A stretch of DNA of 64,000 nucleotides from Flavobacterium sp. LMO8 (lineage in GTDB: Bacteria; Bacteroidota; Bacteroidia; Flavobacteriales; Flavobacteriaceae), in the NCBI RefSeq assembly GCF_009495755.1, contig NZ_WIBJ01000027.1, positions 116,963 to 180,962 on the forward strand. Direction: 5' to 3'. The translations under genes were made by a program, and so were the position numbers. The notes beneath the pieces are model-generated. The model searched no databases, had not been told where the DNA came from, and worked only from the letters and a program-made list of their open reading frames with translations. Shown piece by piece: positions 38,400-49,213 of this stretch; within the stretch, counting starts at the first letter, position 1; the number at the start of each line of letters is the position of its first letter.

Positions 38400-39506
38400 T
38401 TAGTTGATAGCTTTTGCTTTTTCAGGCTGACCAATTATTTCGTATGTCAATTTTAAAATGCTTTTTGTATTTGCATCATTTGGATTGATAGAATATGCTT
38501 TTTCAAAATCTGGCAATGATTTAGCAAACATTTCTTTTCTCTTTTGCATCAATTCATCATACTTTTTTTTATCTGCTCTTGAATTGTTGATTTCTGTTAC
38601 CAATTTATCATCTTCCGCCAAACCTGAATATCCTGAGTTAAAATAGATATTAAATTCTCCATTTTTTAACTCTTCATCATTTGGAGATAATTTTCTAGCT
38701 TCTGCATAAGTTGCTTTAGCTTTATCCATATTTCCATTTTGAGTATACAAAATAGCTAGAATTTTTAACACATCTGGTTTAGTTCTACTTACTTTTACAT
38801 CTCTTGGTTTTTCATATAATCCCATAGAAATGTATTTTGTTCTTTCTTCTCTGGAACCAATTTCTTCCTCATTCCCATTTGCTTTATTAGTAGCATAATA
38901 ATACATTCCTGATTTCATGTAATCACTATTAGCCAATTCTTCGTACAATTTTTCAGCTGATTTATATTCTTTTGAATTTACAGCTAAAATTGCAGCATTG
39001 TTTAAAGCTTTTCCTTCTCCTTTTGGATCAAAAAGATATAAACTATAAAAAATGGCAGATGATTCTTTTAATTTTGAAGCATTGTTTAAACTTCCCGCTA
39101 AAGCATTTAATGTTTCTTTAAAACCTTTTTTCTCTTCAATTAGTTCATCTGTGTAAATCTTTTTTCCTGACTTTTTTTCGAATGCAATTGTTTCATCTAT
39201 TACAACTCCATATTGCTTAATGAATTCAGGATTATACAATCCCATCTGATCTTGTATCGTTGCTTTATCACCTTTAGAAGCTAAAACAATTGTTGGATAC
39301 ATCGTTTTGTAAAATTTAGCATATACTTTATCTGACTCTTCTGTTGCAGAAGTTTCTAAAGCATCACTTGCTGTTTTGTATGCAGCTATGTCTTTATCAG
39401 ATATAGTTTCTTTACTATAAATTTTCTTTAATGTTTTTAGCTCATCTTTTTGAGCAAATGTGGCAACTGACAATAAAAGCGTTGCACTTAATAGTAATTT
39501 TTTCAT
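38400..39506 (-). CDS. Secreted TPR-like protein
   Basis: A protein of 368 residues with signal peptide MKKLLLSATLLLSVATFAQ. The rest is helical with tetratricopeptide-like pairs (ILAILYTQNGNMDKAKATYAEARKL has the TPR spacing). No enzyme motif was seen. ATG 39506 was chosen for the clean signal peptide. It lies directly downstream of gyrA on the same strand but behind a terminator. Likely a periplasmic scaffold; specific role unknown. Confidence 0.78.
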   Translation of the reverse strand: MKKLLLSATLLLSVATFAQKDELKTLKKIYSKETISDKDIAAYKTASDALETSATEESDKVYAKFYKTMYPTIVLASKGDKATIQDQMGLYNPEFIKQYGVVIDETIAFEKKSGKKIYTDELIEEKKGFKETLNALAGSLNNASKLKESSAIFYSLYLFDPKGEGKALNNAAILAVNSKEYKSAEKLYEELANSDYMKSGMYYYATNKANGNEEEIGSREERTKYISMGLYEKPRDVKVSRTKPDVLKILAILYTQNGNMDKAKATYAEARKLSPNDEELKNGEFNIYFNSGYSGLAEDDKLVTEINNSRADKKKYDELMQKRKEMFAKSLPDFEKAYSINPNDANTKSILKLTYEIIGQPEKAKAIN

Positions 39507-39528
39507 TGTTTTAAAATCTGGGTTAAAC

Positions 39529-39552
39529 AAAAGCCCAAAATAAATTTGGGCC
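39529..39552 (-). terminator. Terminator after gyrA
   Basis: Stem gcccaaa/tttgggc with TTTT on the minus strand, ten bases after the gyrA stop codon. Confidence 0.7.
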
Positions 39553-39562
39553 TTATACTTTT

Positions 39563-42118
39563 TTATTCTTGTGTTTCTTCTTCTGATGAATCAATGTCTG
39601 TGCTTGTTTCAGCATCTGAAATTTCTCCATTTTCGTCTAAAACAATTTCTTCCTCTTCACGAAGTACTTTTGTAACTGCTGCAATAGAATCATTACCTTT
39701 AATGTTAATCAATTTAACACCTTGAGTTGCTCTACCCATTACTCTTAAATCAGAAACCATCATTCTAATAGTTAACCCCGATTTATTAATAATCATTAAA
39801 TCATCGTCGTCTGTTACATTGTTGATGGCAATTAAAGCACCCGTTTTTTCAGTAATGTTTAATGTTTTTACACCTTTTCCACCACGATTAGTAATTCGGT
39901 ATACATCTACTCCATCTTCTTCAACTAATTTAGTACGTTTTCCGTAACCGTTTTCAGTAACTACTAAAATTTGTGTTTCGTTCACATCTTCTTTGTTTAC
40001 TGTCACAATTCCAATTACTTCATCATTCTCATCAGCTAATGTAATTCCTCTAACTCCAGATGCAGTTCTACCCATTGGTCGCGTTTTTTCTTCTTCAAAA
40101 CGAACCATTTTACCCGATTTTCCAGCAATTAATACTTGACTTGAACCGTTAGTTAATTTTGCACCTAATAATTCATCGCCTTCTTTAATTGTAATAGCTG
40201 CAACACCGTTTACACGAGGCTTAGAATATTTCTCTAAAGATGTTTTCTTAACTTGACCTTGTTTCGTTACCATAATTAAATTGTGGCTCTTAATGTAGTC
40301 TTGGTCTTTTAAGTCTTGTGTGCAAATAAATGCTTTTACTTTATCATCACTTTCTATGTTGATTAAGTTTTGAATAGCACGACCTTTACTTGCTTTAGTT
40401 CCTTCAGGAATTTCGTATACACGCATCCAGTAACACTTACCTTTTTGCGTGAAATACATTAAATATTGATGATTTGTTGCCACAAATAAATGCTCTAAGA
40501 AATCTTGATCTCTTGTTCCAGCTGATTTTTGTCCAACTCCTCCTCTATTTTGTGTTTTGTATTCTGATAATGAAGTACGTTTGATATATCCTGCATGAGA
40601 AATAGTAATTACTACACTTTCATCTGCAATTAAATCTTCAATACTAACATCGCCACCAGAATATTCGATTTGCGAACGACGCTCATCTCCATATTTATCT
40701 CTGATTTCTACTAATTCGTCTTTAATTACTTGCATTCTCATTTCTTTGCTTGCCAATAATTCTTTCAAATAAGCAATCAGTTTCATGATTTCTTCGTATT
40801 CAGCGCGTAATTTATCTTGCTCAAGACCTGTTAATTGTCTTAAACGCATTTCAACGATAGCACGTGCTTGAATTTCCGATAACTTGAAGCGTTCAATTAA
40901 TTTTGTTCTAGCTTCATCACCATCCTTAGAAGCTCTAATGATTTTGATTACTTCATCTATATTATCAGAAGCAATGATTAATCCTTCCAAGATATGAGCT
41001 CTTTCTTCTGCTTTTCTTAAATCATATTGAGCCCTACGAACTACAACATCATGACGGTGTTCTACGAAATGATAAATCAAATCTTTAAGATTCAACATTT
41101 GCGGACGCCCTTTAACCAATGCAATATTATTTACACTGAACGAAGCTTGTAATTGAGTATATTTATAAAGTGTATTTAAAACTACGTTTGGAACCGCATC
41201 ACGTTTTAATTCATACACCACACGCATACCATTTCTATCCGATTCATCACGAATATTTGATATACCTTCAATTTTCTTATCGTTAACTAAATCGGCAGTA
41301 TGTTTAATCATATTTGCCTTATTTACTTGATAAGGAATTTCAGTTACAATGATAGCTTCTTTTCCATTCACTTCTTCAAAACCAACTTTAGCACGCATTA
41401 CAATACGACCTCTACCTGTTTTGAATGCTTCTCTTACACCTTCGTAACCATAAATAATTCCTCCAGTAGGGAAATCAGGAGCTTTGATATGATTTATTAA
41501 CTCATCAATTTCAATATCATTGTTATCAATATAAGCCAAAATACCATCAACAACTTCAGTTAAGTTGTGTGGTGCCATATTTGTAGCCATACCTACCGCA
41601 ATACCCGAAGCTCCGTTTACTAACAAAGTTGGTATTTTAGTTGGCATAACCGTTGGCTCTTGTAATGTATCGTCAAAGTTTAATTGGAAATCAACTGTTT
41701 CTTTATCTATATCTGCCAACATTTCTTCCGAAATCTTTTTCATTCTGGCTTCCGTATAACGCATTGCTGCTGGACTATCTCCATCGACAGAACCAAAGTT
41801 ACCTTGACCGTCAACCAATAAATAACGCATACTCCATTCCTGAGCCATACGTACCATAGCGTCGTAAACTGAGGAATCTCCATGTGGGTGATACTTTCCT
41901 AAAACCTCTCCTACAATTCTCGCCGATTTTTTGTGGGCAGATCTTGAGTTAACTCCCAAATCATACATACCATAAAGTACTCTTCGGTGAACAGGCTTTA
42001 AACCATCTCTAACATCAGGAAGTGCTCTTGATACAATAACAGACATCGAATAATCGATGTAAGCTGATTTCATTTCTTCCTCTATGTTAATAGGAATTAA
42101 CTTTTCTCCTTCTGACAT
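39563..42118 (-). CDS. gyrA: DNA gyrase subunit A
   Basis: Breakage-reunion subunit of gyrase, 851 residues. Catalytic Tyr121 lies in [10 protein letters not shown]. The quinolone region [12 protein letters not shown] has Ser82 and Asp86 at the positions of E. coli Ser83 and Asp87, so the common resistance changes are absent. The C-terminal beta-pinwheel domain contains [11 protein letters not shown] and ends in an acidic tail rich in Glu, Asp and Ser. It is divergent from clpC with a 255-base shared upstream region. Confidence 0.97.
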   Translation of the reverse strand: MSEGEKLIPINIEEEMKSAYIDYSMSVIVSRALPDVRDGLKPVHRRVLYGMYDLGVNSRSAHKKSARIVGEVLGKYHPHGDSSVYDAMVRMAQEWSMRYLLVDGQGNFGSVDGDSPAAMRYTEARMKKISEEMLADIDKETVDFQLNFDDTLQEPTVMPTKIPTLLVNGASGIAVGMATNMAPHNLTEVVDGILAYIDNNDIEIDELINHIKAPDFPTGGIIYGYEGVREAFKTGRGRIVMRAKVGFEEVNGKEAIIVTEIPYQVNKANMIKHTADLVNDKKIEGISNIRDESDRNGMRVVYELKRDAVPNVVLNTLYKYTQLQASFSVNNIALVKGRPQMLNLKDLIYHFVEHRHDVVVRRAQYDLRKAEERAHILEGLIIASDNIDEVIKIIRASKDGDEARTKLIERFKLSEIQARAIVEMRLRQLTGLEQDKLRAEYEEIMKLIAYLKELLASKEMRMQVIKDELVEIRDKYGDERRSQIEYSGGDVSIEDLIADESVVITISHAGYIKRTSLSEYKTQNRGGVGQKSAGTRDQDFLEHLFVATNHQYLMYFTQKGKCYWMRVYEIPEGTKASKGRAIQNLINIESDDKVKAFICTQDLKDQDYIKSHNLIMVTKQGQVKKTSLEKYSKPRVNGVAAITIKEGDELLGAKLTNGSSQVLIAGKSGKMVRFEEEKTRPMGRTASGVRGITLADENDEVIGIVTVNKEDVNETQILVVTENGYGKRTKLVEEDGVDVYRITNRGGKGVKTLNITEKTGALIAINNVTDDDDLMIINKSGLTIRMMVSDLRVMGRATQGVKLINIKGNDSIAAVTKVLREEEEIVLDENGEISDAETSTDIDSSEEETQE

Positions 42119-42373
42119 AAGTATTTACATTAAAATTATATATTAGTACTAAAACGTGCCAATATACGGCTTTCTGAACTTTTAACACAAATTTTGAACC
42201 ACTAATTTCGACTATTTATTAACAATTTTGTTTACAAATTGCTTATAATTCACATAGAAGAAACTTTCATTTTTCAAATATTTTTTGTCATTTAGCCTAT
42301 CTGTACTTTTTATAAGGTATGATTTTTGTATTTCCTTATAGAATTTTGTACTTTTACTTATATTACTAATGCT

Positions 42374-44923
42374 ATGGACGATAATTTTTCACCGAGAGTT
42401 AAAGACGTAATTACCTACAGTAAAGAAGAAGCTTTACGATTAGGTCACGACTTTATTGGTACCGAACACTTAATGCTAGGAATACTTCGAGATGGCAATG
42501 GAAAAGCAATTAATATCTTGAATAATTTAGCTGTGGACTTATCTCACTTAAGAAAAAAAGTAGAGATATTAAGCCCTGCTAACCCTAATGGCATTCAAAA
42601 TATTGAAAAGAAAAACTTGCATCTTACGCGCCAAGCCGAGCGTGCATTGAAGACTACTTTTTTAGAAGCGAAACTTTTTAACAACTCTGAGATAAGTACC
42701 GCTCACCTATTGCTATGCATTTTACGCAATGAAAACGACCCAACAACTAAATTGATGGGCAAATTAAAAATCGATTACGAAACCGTTAAAGAACAGTATA
42801 CAGCCATGATGACAAACGAAGACGATTATTTAGAAAACTTACCGAAAGCCGAGTCATTCAATGACGATTCAGGACAAGATGACAGTTTAAAAGAAAGCTC
42901 ATTTAACAATCCTCCCTCAGGTGGAAAAACCAATAAAAAATCAAAAACTCCAGTTTTAGATAACTTCGGTCGTGACTTAACGGAAATGGCAGAAGAAGGA
43001 AAACTTGACCCAGTTGTGGGACGTGAAAAAGAAATCGAGCGTGTGTCTCAAATTTTAAGTCGTAGAAAGAAAAACAACCCACTTTTGATTGGAGAACCTG
43101 GAGTTGGAAAATCAGCAATCGCTGAAGGTTTGGCTTTACGAATTATTAAGAAAAAAGTATCTCGAAATTTATTCAATAAACGCGTGGTTACGCTTGATTT
43201 AGCAAGTTTAGTTGCTGGCACAAAATACCGCGGACAATTCGAAGAAAGAATGAAAGCCGTTATGAATGAATTAGAGAAAAATGACGATATCATTTTATTC
43301 ATTGACGAAATTCACACTATTGTTGGCGCAGGTGGCGCAACTGGTTCGCTTGACGCTTCTAACATGTTCAAACCTGCTTTAGCTAGAGGTGAAATTCAAT
43401 GTGTTGGAGCTACTACTTTAGATGAATACCGTCAATATATTGAAAAAGATGGCGCATTAGAAAGACGTTTTCAAAAAGTAATTGTAGAACCAACATCTGT
43501 TGAAGAAACAATTACGATTTTAAATAACATCAAACCAAAATACGAAGATCACCACAATGTAATTTACACTCCTGAAGCAATTGAAGCGTGTGTAAAATTA
43601 ACAAATCGTTATATGACAGATCGTTTTCTTCCAGACAAGGCTATTGATGCTTTAGATGAAGCCGGTTCTCGTGTTCATATTATCAATATTGATGTTCCAA
43701 AACAAATTTTGGAATTAGAACGTCAGTTAGAAGAAGTGCGTGAACTGAAAAATACGGTTGTTAAAAAACAGAAATATGAGGAAGCAGCTAAACTTCGTGA
43801 TGATGAAAAACGCATCGAAAAAGATTTAGCTATTGCACAAGAACAATGGGAAGAAGATTCTAAAAACAACAAAGTTACCGTTACAGAAGATAACGTTGCC
43901 GATGTGGTTTCGATGATGACAGGAATTCCTGTAAATCGTATTGCTCAAACTGAAAGTAATAAATTAGCTCACTTACCTGAACTAATTAAAGGTAAGGTAA
44001 TTGGGCAAGATGAAGCGGTGTTAAAAATCGCAAAATCAATCCAAAGAAATCGTGCTGGATTGAAAGATCCAAACAAGCCAATTGGTTCGTTTATTTTCTT
44101 AGGTCAAACTGGTGTTGGAAAAACACAATTAGCAAAAGTGATAGCAAAAGAATTGTTTGATTCTGAAGACGCTTTGGTTCGCATCGACATGAGTGAGTAC
44201 ATGGAAAAATTTGCAATTTCAAGATTAGTTGGAGCACCTCCAGGATATGTAGGATATGAAGAAGGTGGTCAATTAACTGAAAAAGTTCGAAGAAAACCAT
44301 ATTGCGTAGTACTTCTAGACGAAATCGAAAAAGCACATCCAGATGTATTTAACATGATGCTTCAAGTTTTGGATGACGGACATTTAACTGATAGTTTAGG
44401 AAGAAAAATAGATTTTAGAAATACGATTATCATTATGACTTCTAACGTTGGTGCTCGTCAATTGAAAGACTTTGGAACCGGAGTTGGATTTGGAACAGCT
44501 TCAAAACAAGCACAAACAGAAGAACATTCAAAAGGAATTATCGAAAATGCTTTGAAAAAAGCATTTGCTCCTGAGTTTTTAAACCGTATTGATGATGTAA
44601 TTGTCTTCAATGCTCTTGAAAAAGAAGATATTGATAAAATTATTGATATCGAAATGGATAAATTATATTTAAGAGTTAAAGATTTAGGTTACACTTTAAA
44701 ACTTTCTGAAGCAGCCAAAGATTACATTGCTGAAAAAGGTTTTGATAAGCAATTTGGAGCGCGTCCGTTAAAAAGAGCCATTCAAAAATATGTTGAAGAT
44801 GCTCTAGCTGAAGAGATTATTACTCAAAAAATTCATGAAGGCGATCAAATTTTCATGGACTTAGATGAAACGGCTCAAGAACTCAAAATAGAAATTAAAA
44901 AATTAGAAGAACCAAGCTCATAG
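42374..44923 (+). CDS. clpC: ATP-dependent Clp protease ATP-binding subunit ClpC
   Basis: Hsp100 AAA+ unfoldase of 849 residues. Two N-terminal Clp repeats (GTEHLMLGILR; STAHLLLCILR) are followed by AAA-1 with GEPGVGKSAIAEG. The middle domain has a UVR-like segment (KYEEAAKLRDDEKRIEKDL), and AAA-2 has GQTGVGKTQLAK. ATG 42374 (MDDNFSPRV) is the family start; an upstream in-frame start is rejected. It is expected to work with ClpP in protein quality control. Confidence 0.95.
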   Translation: MDDNFSPRVKDVITYSKEEALRLGHDFIGTEHLMLGILRDGNGKAINILNNLAVDLSHLRKKVEILSPANPNGIQNIEKKNLHLTRQAERALKTTFLEAKLFNNSEISTAHLLLCILRNENDPTTKLMGKLKIDYETVKEQYTAMMTNEDDYLENLPKAESFNDDSGQDDSLKESSFNNPPSGGKTNKKSKTPVLDNFGRDLTEMAEEGKLDPVVGREKEIERVSQILSRRKKNNPLLIGEPGVGKSAIAEGLALRIIKKKVSRNLFNKRVVTLDLASLVAGTKYRGQFEERMKAVMNELEKNDDIILFIDEIHTIVGAGGATGSLDASNMFKPALARGEIQCVGATTLDEYRQYIEKDGALERRFQKVIVEPTSVEETITILNNIKPKYEDHHNVIYTPEAIEACVKLTNRYMTDRFLPDKAIDALDEAGSRVHIINIDVPKQILELERQLEEVRELKNTVVKKQKYEEAAKLRDDEKRIEKDLAIAQEQWEEDSKNNKVTVTEDNVADVVSMMTGIPVNRIAQTESNKLAHLPELIKGKVIGQDEAVLKIAKSIQRNRAGLKDPNKPIGSFIFLGQTGVGKTQLAKVIAKELFDSEDALVRIDMSEYMEKFAISRLVGAPPGYVGYEEGGQLTEKVRRKPYCVVLLDEIEKAHPDVFNMMLQVLDDGHLTDSLGRKIDFRNTIIIMTSNVGARQLKDFGTGVGFGTASKQAQTEEHSKGIIENALKKAFAPEFLNRIDDVIVFNALEKEDIDKIIDIEMDKLYLRVKDLGYTLKLSEAAKDYIAEKGFDKQFGARPLKRAIQKYVEDALAEEIITQKIHEGDQIFMDLDETAQELKIEIKKLEEPSS

Positions 44924-44936
44924 CTTGGTTTTTTTA
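44909..44936 (+). terminator. clpC terminator
   Basis: Stem aaccaagc/gcttggtt followed by seven T. The stop codon lies in the loop. Confidence 0.85.
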
Positions 44937-45003
44937 TTTTATGCAATTTTAAAATTATATTAAAAAAAATACTACATTAGATTCTTAATTTATTCGTTTA
45001 AAA

Positions 45004-46371
45004 ATGTTAGACAAAGTTATTGTAGGTAGCGAAGAATGGTGTTCCTTCCCTACTTTAGGAATCCCAACAATTAAAGCACGTGTTGACTCAGGAGCAAAAA
45101 CTTCTGCTCTTCATGCTATCAATATTGTTACTTTTGAAAAAGACAGTGAAAATTGGGTTAAATTCGACATCAACCCTATTCAAAATAACGCTAAAGCAGT
45201 AATTCATTGTGAAGCTCCTTTGGTAGACAAACGTGTTGTTAAAAGCTCTAGTGGCTACCGAGAACAACGTTATGTGATCAAAACCAAACTAGAAATTGGA
45301 GGAAAAACTTGGGATATCGAGGTAACTTTAACCAATCGTGACTCAATGGGTTTCCGAATGTTATTAGGTCGTGAAGCGATGTCGGGCCGTGTTTTGGTCG
45401 ATCCTGAACAACGATATTTATTAGGACAACCAACTACTGAAAAACTTAAAGAATACTACTACGCTACAAATGAAACAAAAAAAGGATTAAAAATTGGTTT
45501 ATTAGCAAGTAATCCCGAATTATACAGTAACAAACGAATTTTAGAAGCAGGCGAATTAAGAGGGCACGAAATGCACTTTTTAAATTTGAAATACTGCTAC
45601 ATGAAATTAGACGCAGACACACCAGAAATTCATTACCGTGGTGGAAAAGTTTTAAACGATTTTGATGCTGTAATTCCAAGAATTCGACCAAGTATGACCT
45701 ATTATGGTTGTGCGTTAACCCGTCAATTTGAAGCTTTAAAAGTATTTGCTTTGAACAATGCTTCTGCGATTACTCAATCTAGAGATAAACTGTTTTCATT
45801 ACAATTATTGTTGAATAACGGAGTAGACATTCCAACTACTGGATTTGCCAATTCGCCTTTAGATACTGACGATTTAATTAAAATGGTGGGTGGTTCACCT
45901 TTAATTGTAAAATTATTAGAAGGAACACAAGGAAAAGGAGTTGTTTTAGCAGAAACCAAAAAAGCAGCCGAATCAGTAATAAATGCTTTCAAGAGTTTAA
46001 ATGCTAATATTTTAGTACAAGAATTCATTAAAGAAGCCAATGGTAAAGACTTGAGACTCTTTGTGGTAGACGGAAAAGTCGTTGCTGCTATGCAACGAGA
46101 AGCTGCGCCAGGAGAATTCAGAGCGAATATTCATATGGGCGGAACTGCTTCTGTGGTTAAAATTACTTCTGACGAAAAGAAAATTGCCATCAAAGCAGCA
46201 AAAGCTATGAATTTAAAAGTAGCCGGAGTTGATATTATTCGTTCGTCAAAAGGACCTTTATTGTTAGAAGTAAATTCATCTCCAGGTCTTGAAGGAATTG
46301 AAGGCGCTACTCAAAAAGACATTGCAGGCGAAATGATTAAAGCAATTGAGAAAAACTTTAAGTGGAAATAA
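45004..46371 (+). CDS. Fusion of RimB-like aspartic protease domain and RimK-type glutamate ligase
   Basis: Two-domain protein of 455 residues. The N-terminal 145 residues match the RimB/ATP-dependent zinc protease family, which has a retropepsin-like fold: [14 protein letters not shown] carries the DSG active-site-like motif, and MLLGREAM is conserved. Residues about 157-455 are a RimK ATP-grasp ligase ([50 protein letters not shown]). RimK adds glutamates to ribosomal protein S6 in other bacteria, and RimB trims them. Here both are one chain. Target inferred, not shown. A GldL-like miniprotein and a channel gene follow. Confidence 0.88.
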   Translation: MLDKVIVGSEEWCSFPTLGIPTIKARVDSGAKTSALHAINIVTFEKDSENWVKFDINPIQNNAKAVIHCEAPLVDKRVVKSSSGYREQRYVIKTKLEIGGKTWDIEVTLTNRDSMGFRMLLGREAMSGRVLVDPEQRYLLGQPTTEKLKEYYYATNETKKGLKIGLLASNPELYSNKRILEAGELRGHEMHFLNLKYCYMKLDADTPEIHYRGGKVLNDFDAVIPRIRPSMTYYGCALTRQFEALKVFALNNASAITQSRDKLFSLQLLLNNGVDIPTTGFANSPLDTDDLIKMVGGSPLIVKLLEGTQGKGVVLAETKKAAESVINAFKSLNANILVQEFIKEANGKDLRLFVVDGKVVAAMQREAAPGEFRANIHMGGTASVVKITSDEKKIAIKAAKAMNLKVAGVDIIRSSKGPLLLEVNSSPGLEGIEGATQKDIAGEMIKAIEKNFKWK

Positions 46372-46372
46372 T

Positions 46373-46555
46373 ATGAAAAAGCAATATACAGTTCCGTTGG
46401 TTTTATTCCTTTTAGGAATGGCAATTACAATAATTGGTTCTTTATTTAAGATTATGCATTGGCCTGGTGCAAACGTAGCATTAGTCATTGGAATGCTTAC
46501 AGAAGTTTCTGCAATTATAACATTGATTGTTGTTGTAATAAAAAATACAAAATGA
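46373..46555 (+). CDS. Two-TM miniprotein resembling the GldL N-terminus
   Basis: A protein of 60 residues, nearly all membrane-embedded. Helix 1 is PLVLFLLGMAITIIGSLF and helix 2 is ALVIGMLTEVSAIITLIVV. The connecting LFKIMHWPGAN and following IGMLTE closely resemble the start of the gliding/T9SS motor protein GldL. It lacks the GldL cytoplasmic region. It starts two bases after the RimB-RimK stop and its stop overlaps the TMEM175 start (ATGA), so the three are probably one operon. Confidence 0.7.
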   Translation: MKKQYTVPLVLFLLGMAITIIGSLFKIMHWPGANVALVIGMLTEVSAIITLIVVVIKNTK

Positions 46556-47133
46556 ACAAAAACCGATTAGAAGCTTTTAGCGACGGCGTTTTAGCCATTA
46601 TAATTACTATTATGGTCTTGGAATTTAAAGTTCCGGATGATACTACCTTTGAAGCCGTTACTAAATTATCGCATAAGTTTCTAAGTTATATATTAAGTTT
46701 TATTTATGTTGGAATTTATTGGAACAATCACCATCATTTAATTCATTCACTTAAAAATGTAAATGGAAAAATACTTTGGGCAAACTTGCATTTATTGTTT
46801 TGGTTGTCTTTAATTCCTTTTACAACAGCTTGGATTGGTGAACATCACTTTGCTTCTTTCCCAATGATGCTATACGGAATTGTATTGTTAATGAACGCTT
46901 TCGCCTACTTTATTCTGCAACGATTAATTTTAATTGACCACGGAAAAGATTCAGCTCTTTCAAAAGCAATTGGAAAAGATTACAAAGGAAAATTATCAGT
47001 AGTTTTATATTTGATTGCTGTTTTCCTAACCAAATATTCAGTTGAAATTTCAGGAACTATTTATATTTTGGTGGCTCTAATTTGGTTAATTCCAGACAAG
47101 AGAATTGAGCGTACTTTTAATAAAAACGACTAA
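46552..47133 (+). CDS. TMEM175 family (DUF1211) potassium channel
   Basis: Six-helix membrane protein of 193 residues. The filter-region motif RLEAFSDGVLAIIITIMVLE at residues 5-24 is the TMEM175 signature. Bacterial members form tetrameric K+-permeable channels. ATG 46552 overlaps the preceding gene by four bases; a longer in-frame start at 46459 would run through that gene and is rejected. Confidence 0.88.
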   Translation: MNKNRLEAFSDGVLAIIITIMVLEFKVPDDTTFEAVTKLSHKFLSYILSFIYVGIYWNNHHHLIHSLKNVNGKILWANLHLLFWLSLIPFTTAWIGEHHFASFPMMLYGIVLLMNAFAYFILQRLILIDHGKDSALSKAIGKDYKGKLSVVLYLIAVFLTKYSVEISGTIYILVALIWLIPDKRIERTFNKND

Positions 47134-47136
47134 ATT

Positions 47137-47499
47137 ATGCATTTCATTAGTAAAATATTCATCGTAATTATAGCCTTATTTCACCTGTATTTTCTATGGC
47201 TAGAAATGTTTGCATGGACAACTGCAGCTAAAAAAGTATTCCGAACCATTCCCGAAGATTTATTCGAAAAAACAAAAGTTTTAGCCGCTAATCAAGGTTT
47301 GTATAACGGATTCTTATCTGCAGGCTTACTTTGGTCTTTGGCTATTTCCGATGAAAACTGGAGTAAAAACATCGCTTTATTTTTTCTTTGTTGTGTTGCT
47401 GTTGCGGGAATTTTTGGAGCTTATTCCGCTTCTAAGAAAATATTTTATGTGCAAGCACTCCCTGCAATTATTGCAATTATTACAATTCTATTTTTATAA
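47137..47499 (+). CDS. DUF1304 family membrane protein
   Basis: A protein of 120 residues with four hydrophobic helices. FHLYFLWLEMFAWTT and ANQGLYNGFLSAGLLW are family-typical. Its function is unknown. It starts four bases after the TMEM175 stop and ends the operon before a terminator. Confidence 0.83.
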   Translation: MHFISKIFIVIIALFHLYFLWLEMFAWTTAAKKVFRTIPEDLFEKTKVLAANQGLYNGFLSAGLLWSLAISDENWSKNIALFFLCCVAVAGIFGAYSASKKIFYVQALPAIIAIITILFL

Positions 47500-47528
47500 A
47501 AAAAGCTCAAGATTATCTTGAGCTTTTA
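47500..47528. terminator. Bidirectional terminator between DUF1304 and hutH
   Basis: A 12-bp stem (47501-47512 with 47516-47527) with A and T runs and a three-base loop, between convergent genes. Confidence 0.85.
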
Positions 47529-47545
47529 ATTTTATATACTTTGTA

Positions 47546-49048
47546 TTAATCTTCCATTTCTATTTGAAAGCTATTCAAAAACGAAACTGATTTTTCAATA
47601 TCGTAATGTAAAATTCTGTCTTCTGATACAAACGGAACATCTTCTCTATACGATTTAACAAAACTTTCAATAAACTCACTCGATTGTAATGGTCTTCTGA
47701 ATTCTAAAGCTTGCGAACCGTTTAATAATTCAATTCCTAAAATACGTTCTACGTTTTCAACAATATGTAACGTTTTAGTTGCCGCGTTTGCTCCCATACT
47801 CACGTGATCTTCTTGTCCGTTTGAAGAAACAATACTATCAATACTTGCTGGAGTTGCCAATTGTTTGTTTTGACTCGCGATACTTGCCGCTGTATATTGT
47901 GGAATCATGAAACCTGAATTCAATCCTGGATCGTTTACTAAAAACGCTGGTAAACCTCTTAATCCAGAAATCAATTGATACGTTCTTCTTTCCGAAATAC
48001 TTCCTAATTCTGATAACGCTATTCCTAAGAAATCTAAGGCTAAAGCTAAAGGTTGTCCGTGGAAGTTTCCTCCCGAAATAATCAAATCTTCTCCAACGAA
48101 AATATTTGGATTATCGGTCACCGAATTGATTTCAGTACGGAATACTTTCTTCACATAATCAATTGTATCTTTCGAAGCGCCATGTACTTGTGGAATACAT
48201 CTAAATGAATAAGGATCTTGAACGTGAACTTTTGGTTGCGCAATGATTTCGCTATCTTCCAACAAATCGCGCATTCTTTCAGCGGTTTGAATTTGCCCTT
48301 TATGAGGACGAACTAAGTGAATCAAATCTGTAAAAGGCTCTAATCTTCCATCAAAACCTTCTAATGAAACTGCTCCGATGACATCAGCTAAATACGAAAT
48401 TTTCTCAGCTTTAATCAAGCAATAAACCCCGTAAGCACTCATGAATTGCGTTCCGTTCAATAAAGCCAATCCTTCTTTCGATTGTAAAACGATTGGTTCC
48501 CAACCAAATTTCTCTAATACTTTTGATGAAGGTTGTCTGAAACCATCTAAATACACTTCACCTTCTCCTAACAATGGTAATGATAAATGTGCTAACGGAG
48601 CTAAATCACCCGAAGCACCTAACGAACCTTGAGTATAAATTACTGGAAAAATATCATTGTTGTAAAAATCAATCAAACGTTGCACGGTTACTAATTGAAC
48701 ACCTGAATGTCCGTAGCTTAACGATTGGATTTTCAATAACAACATGATTTTTACAATTTCATGAGGTACTTCCTCCCCTGTTCCGCAAGCGTGCGATTTT
48801 ACCAAATTCTCTTGCAATTTTGATAAATTTTCATTCGAAATCTTCACATTACATAACGAACCAAAACCAGTGTTAATTCCGTAAATTGGATCTGAGTTTG
48901 ATTTCATTTTATCGTCTAAGTATTTTCTACATTTCTCAATGTTTACAATAGCTTCCTCTGATAATGCCAACTGTTTTCCTTGAAAAACAATCTCGTTAAT
49001 CATGTCGATAGACAATAAATCTGAACTTATATAATGTGTAGTTTCCAT
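47546..49048 (-). CDS. hutH: Histidine ammonia-lyase
   Basis: Converts histidine to urocanate. The Ala145-Ser146-Gly147 triad in GSLGASGDLAPLAHLSLP forms the MIO cofactor, and YGINTGFG supplies the active-site Tyr. Length is 500 residues from ATG 49048 (METTHYIS), chosen over a longer frame. No other hut gene is nearby, so the pathway is split or used for another purpose. Confidence 0.93.
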   Translation of the reverse strand: METTHYISSDLLSIDMINEIVFQGKQLALSEEAIVNIEKCRKYLDDKMKSNSDPIYGINTGFGSLCNVKISNENLSKLQENLVKSHACGTGEEVPHEIVKIMLLLKIQSLSYGHSGVQLVTVQRLIDFYNNDIFPVIYTQGSLGASGDLAPLAHLSLPLLGEGEVYLDGFRQPSSKVLEKFGWEPIVLQSKEGLALLNGTQFMSAYGVYCLIKAEKISYLADVIGAVSLEGFDGRLEPFTDLIHLVRPHKGQIQTAERMRDLLEDSEIIAQPKVHVQDPYSFRCIPQVHGASKDTIDYVKKVFRTEINSVTDNPNIFVGEDLIISGGNFHGQPLALALDFLGIALSELGSISERRTYQLISGLRGLPAFLVNDPGLNSGFMIPQYTAASIASQNKQLATPASIDSIVSSNGQEDHVSMGANAATKTLHIVENVERILGIELLNGSQALEFRRPLQSSEFIESFVKSYREDVPFVSEDRILHYDIEKSVSFLNSFQIEMED

Positions 49049-49213
49049 TTGGTTAATTTTAAAAGTCCAAAATTCCGCAAACAATTGTTAAAATGCAAGA
49101 TTTATCAGCATTATTAATAAAAAATAAATATCGCTCAAATTTTAAGGGAATTCTGGGTGCATTTTTAAGAATTTTCAATAAATTAGCGCTCTCTAATAAT
49201 ACAACATCAAATC

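Noticed and set aside
42326..42373. Upstream start for clpC
   Set aside because: The extra 16 residues are not part of the ClpC family, and the region probably holds the promoter.
46459..46551. Extended N-terminus for the TMEM175 gene
   Set aside because: It overlaps the GldL-like miniprotein in another frame, and the TMEM175 signature begins right after ATG 46552.
49085..49213. Glycine riboswitch upstream of gcvT
   Set aside because: The gap is short and A+T-rich with no paired glycine-aptamer structure visible.
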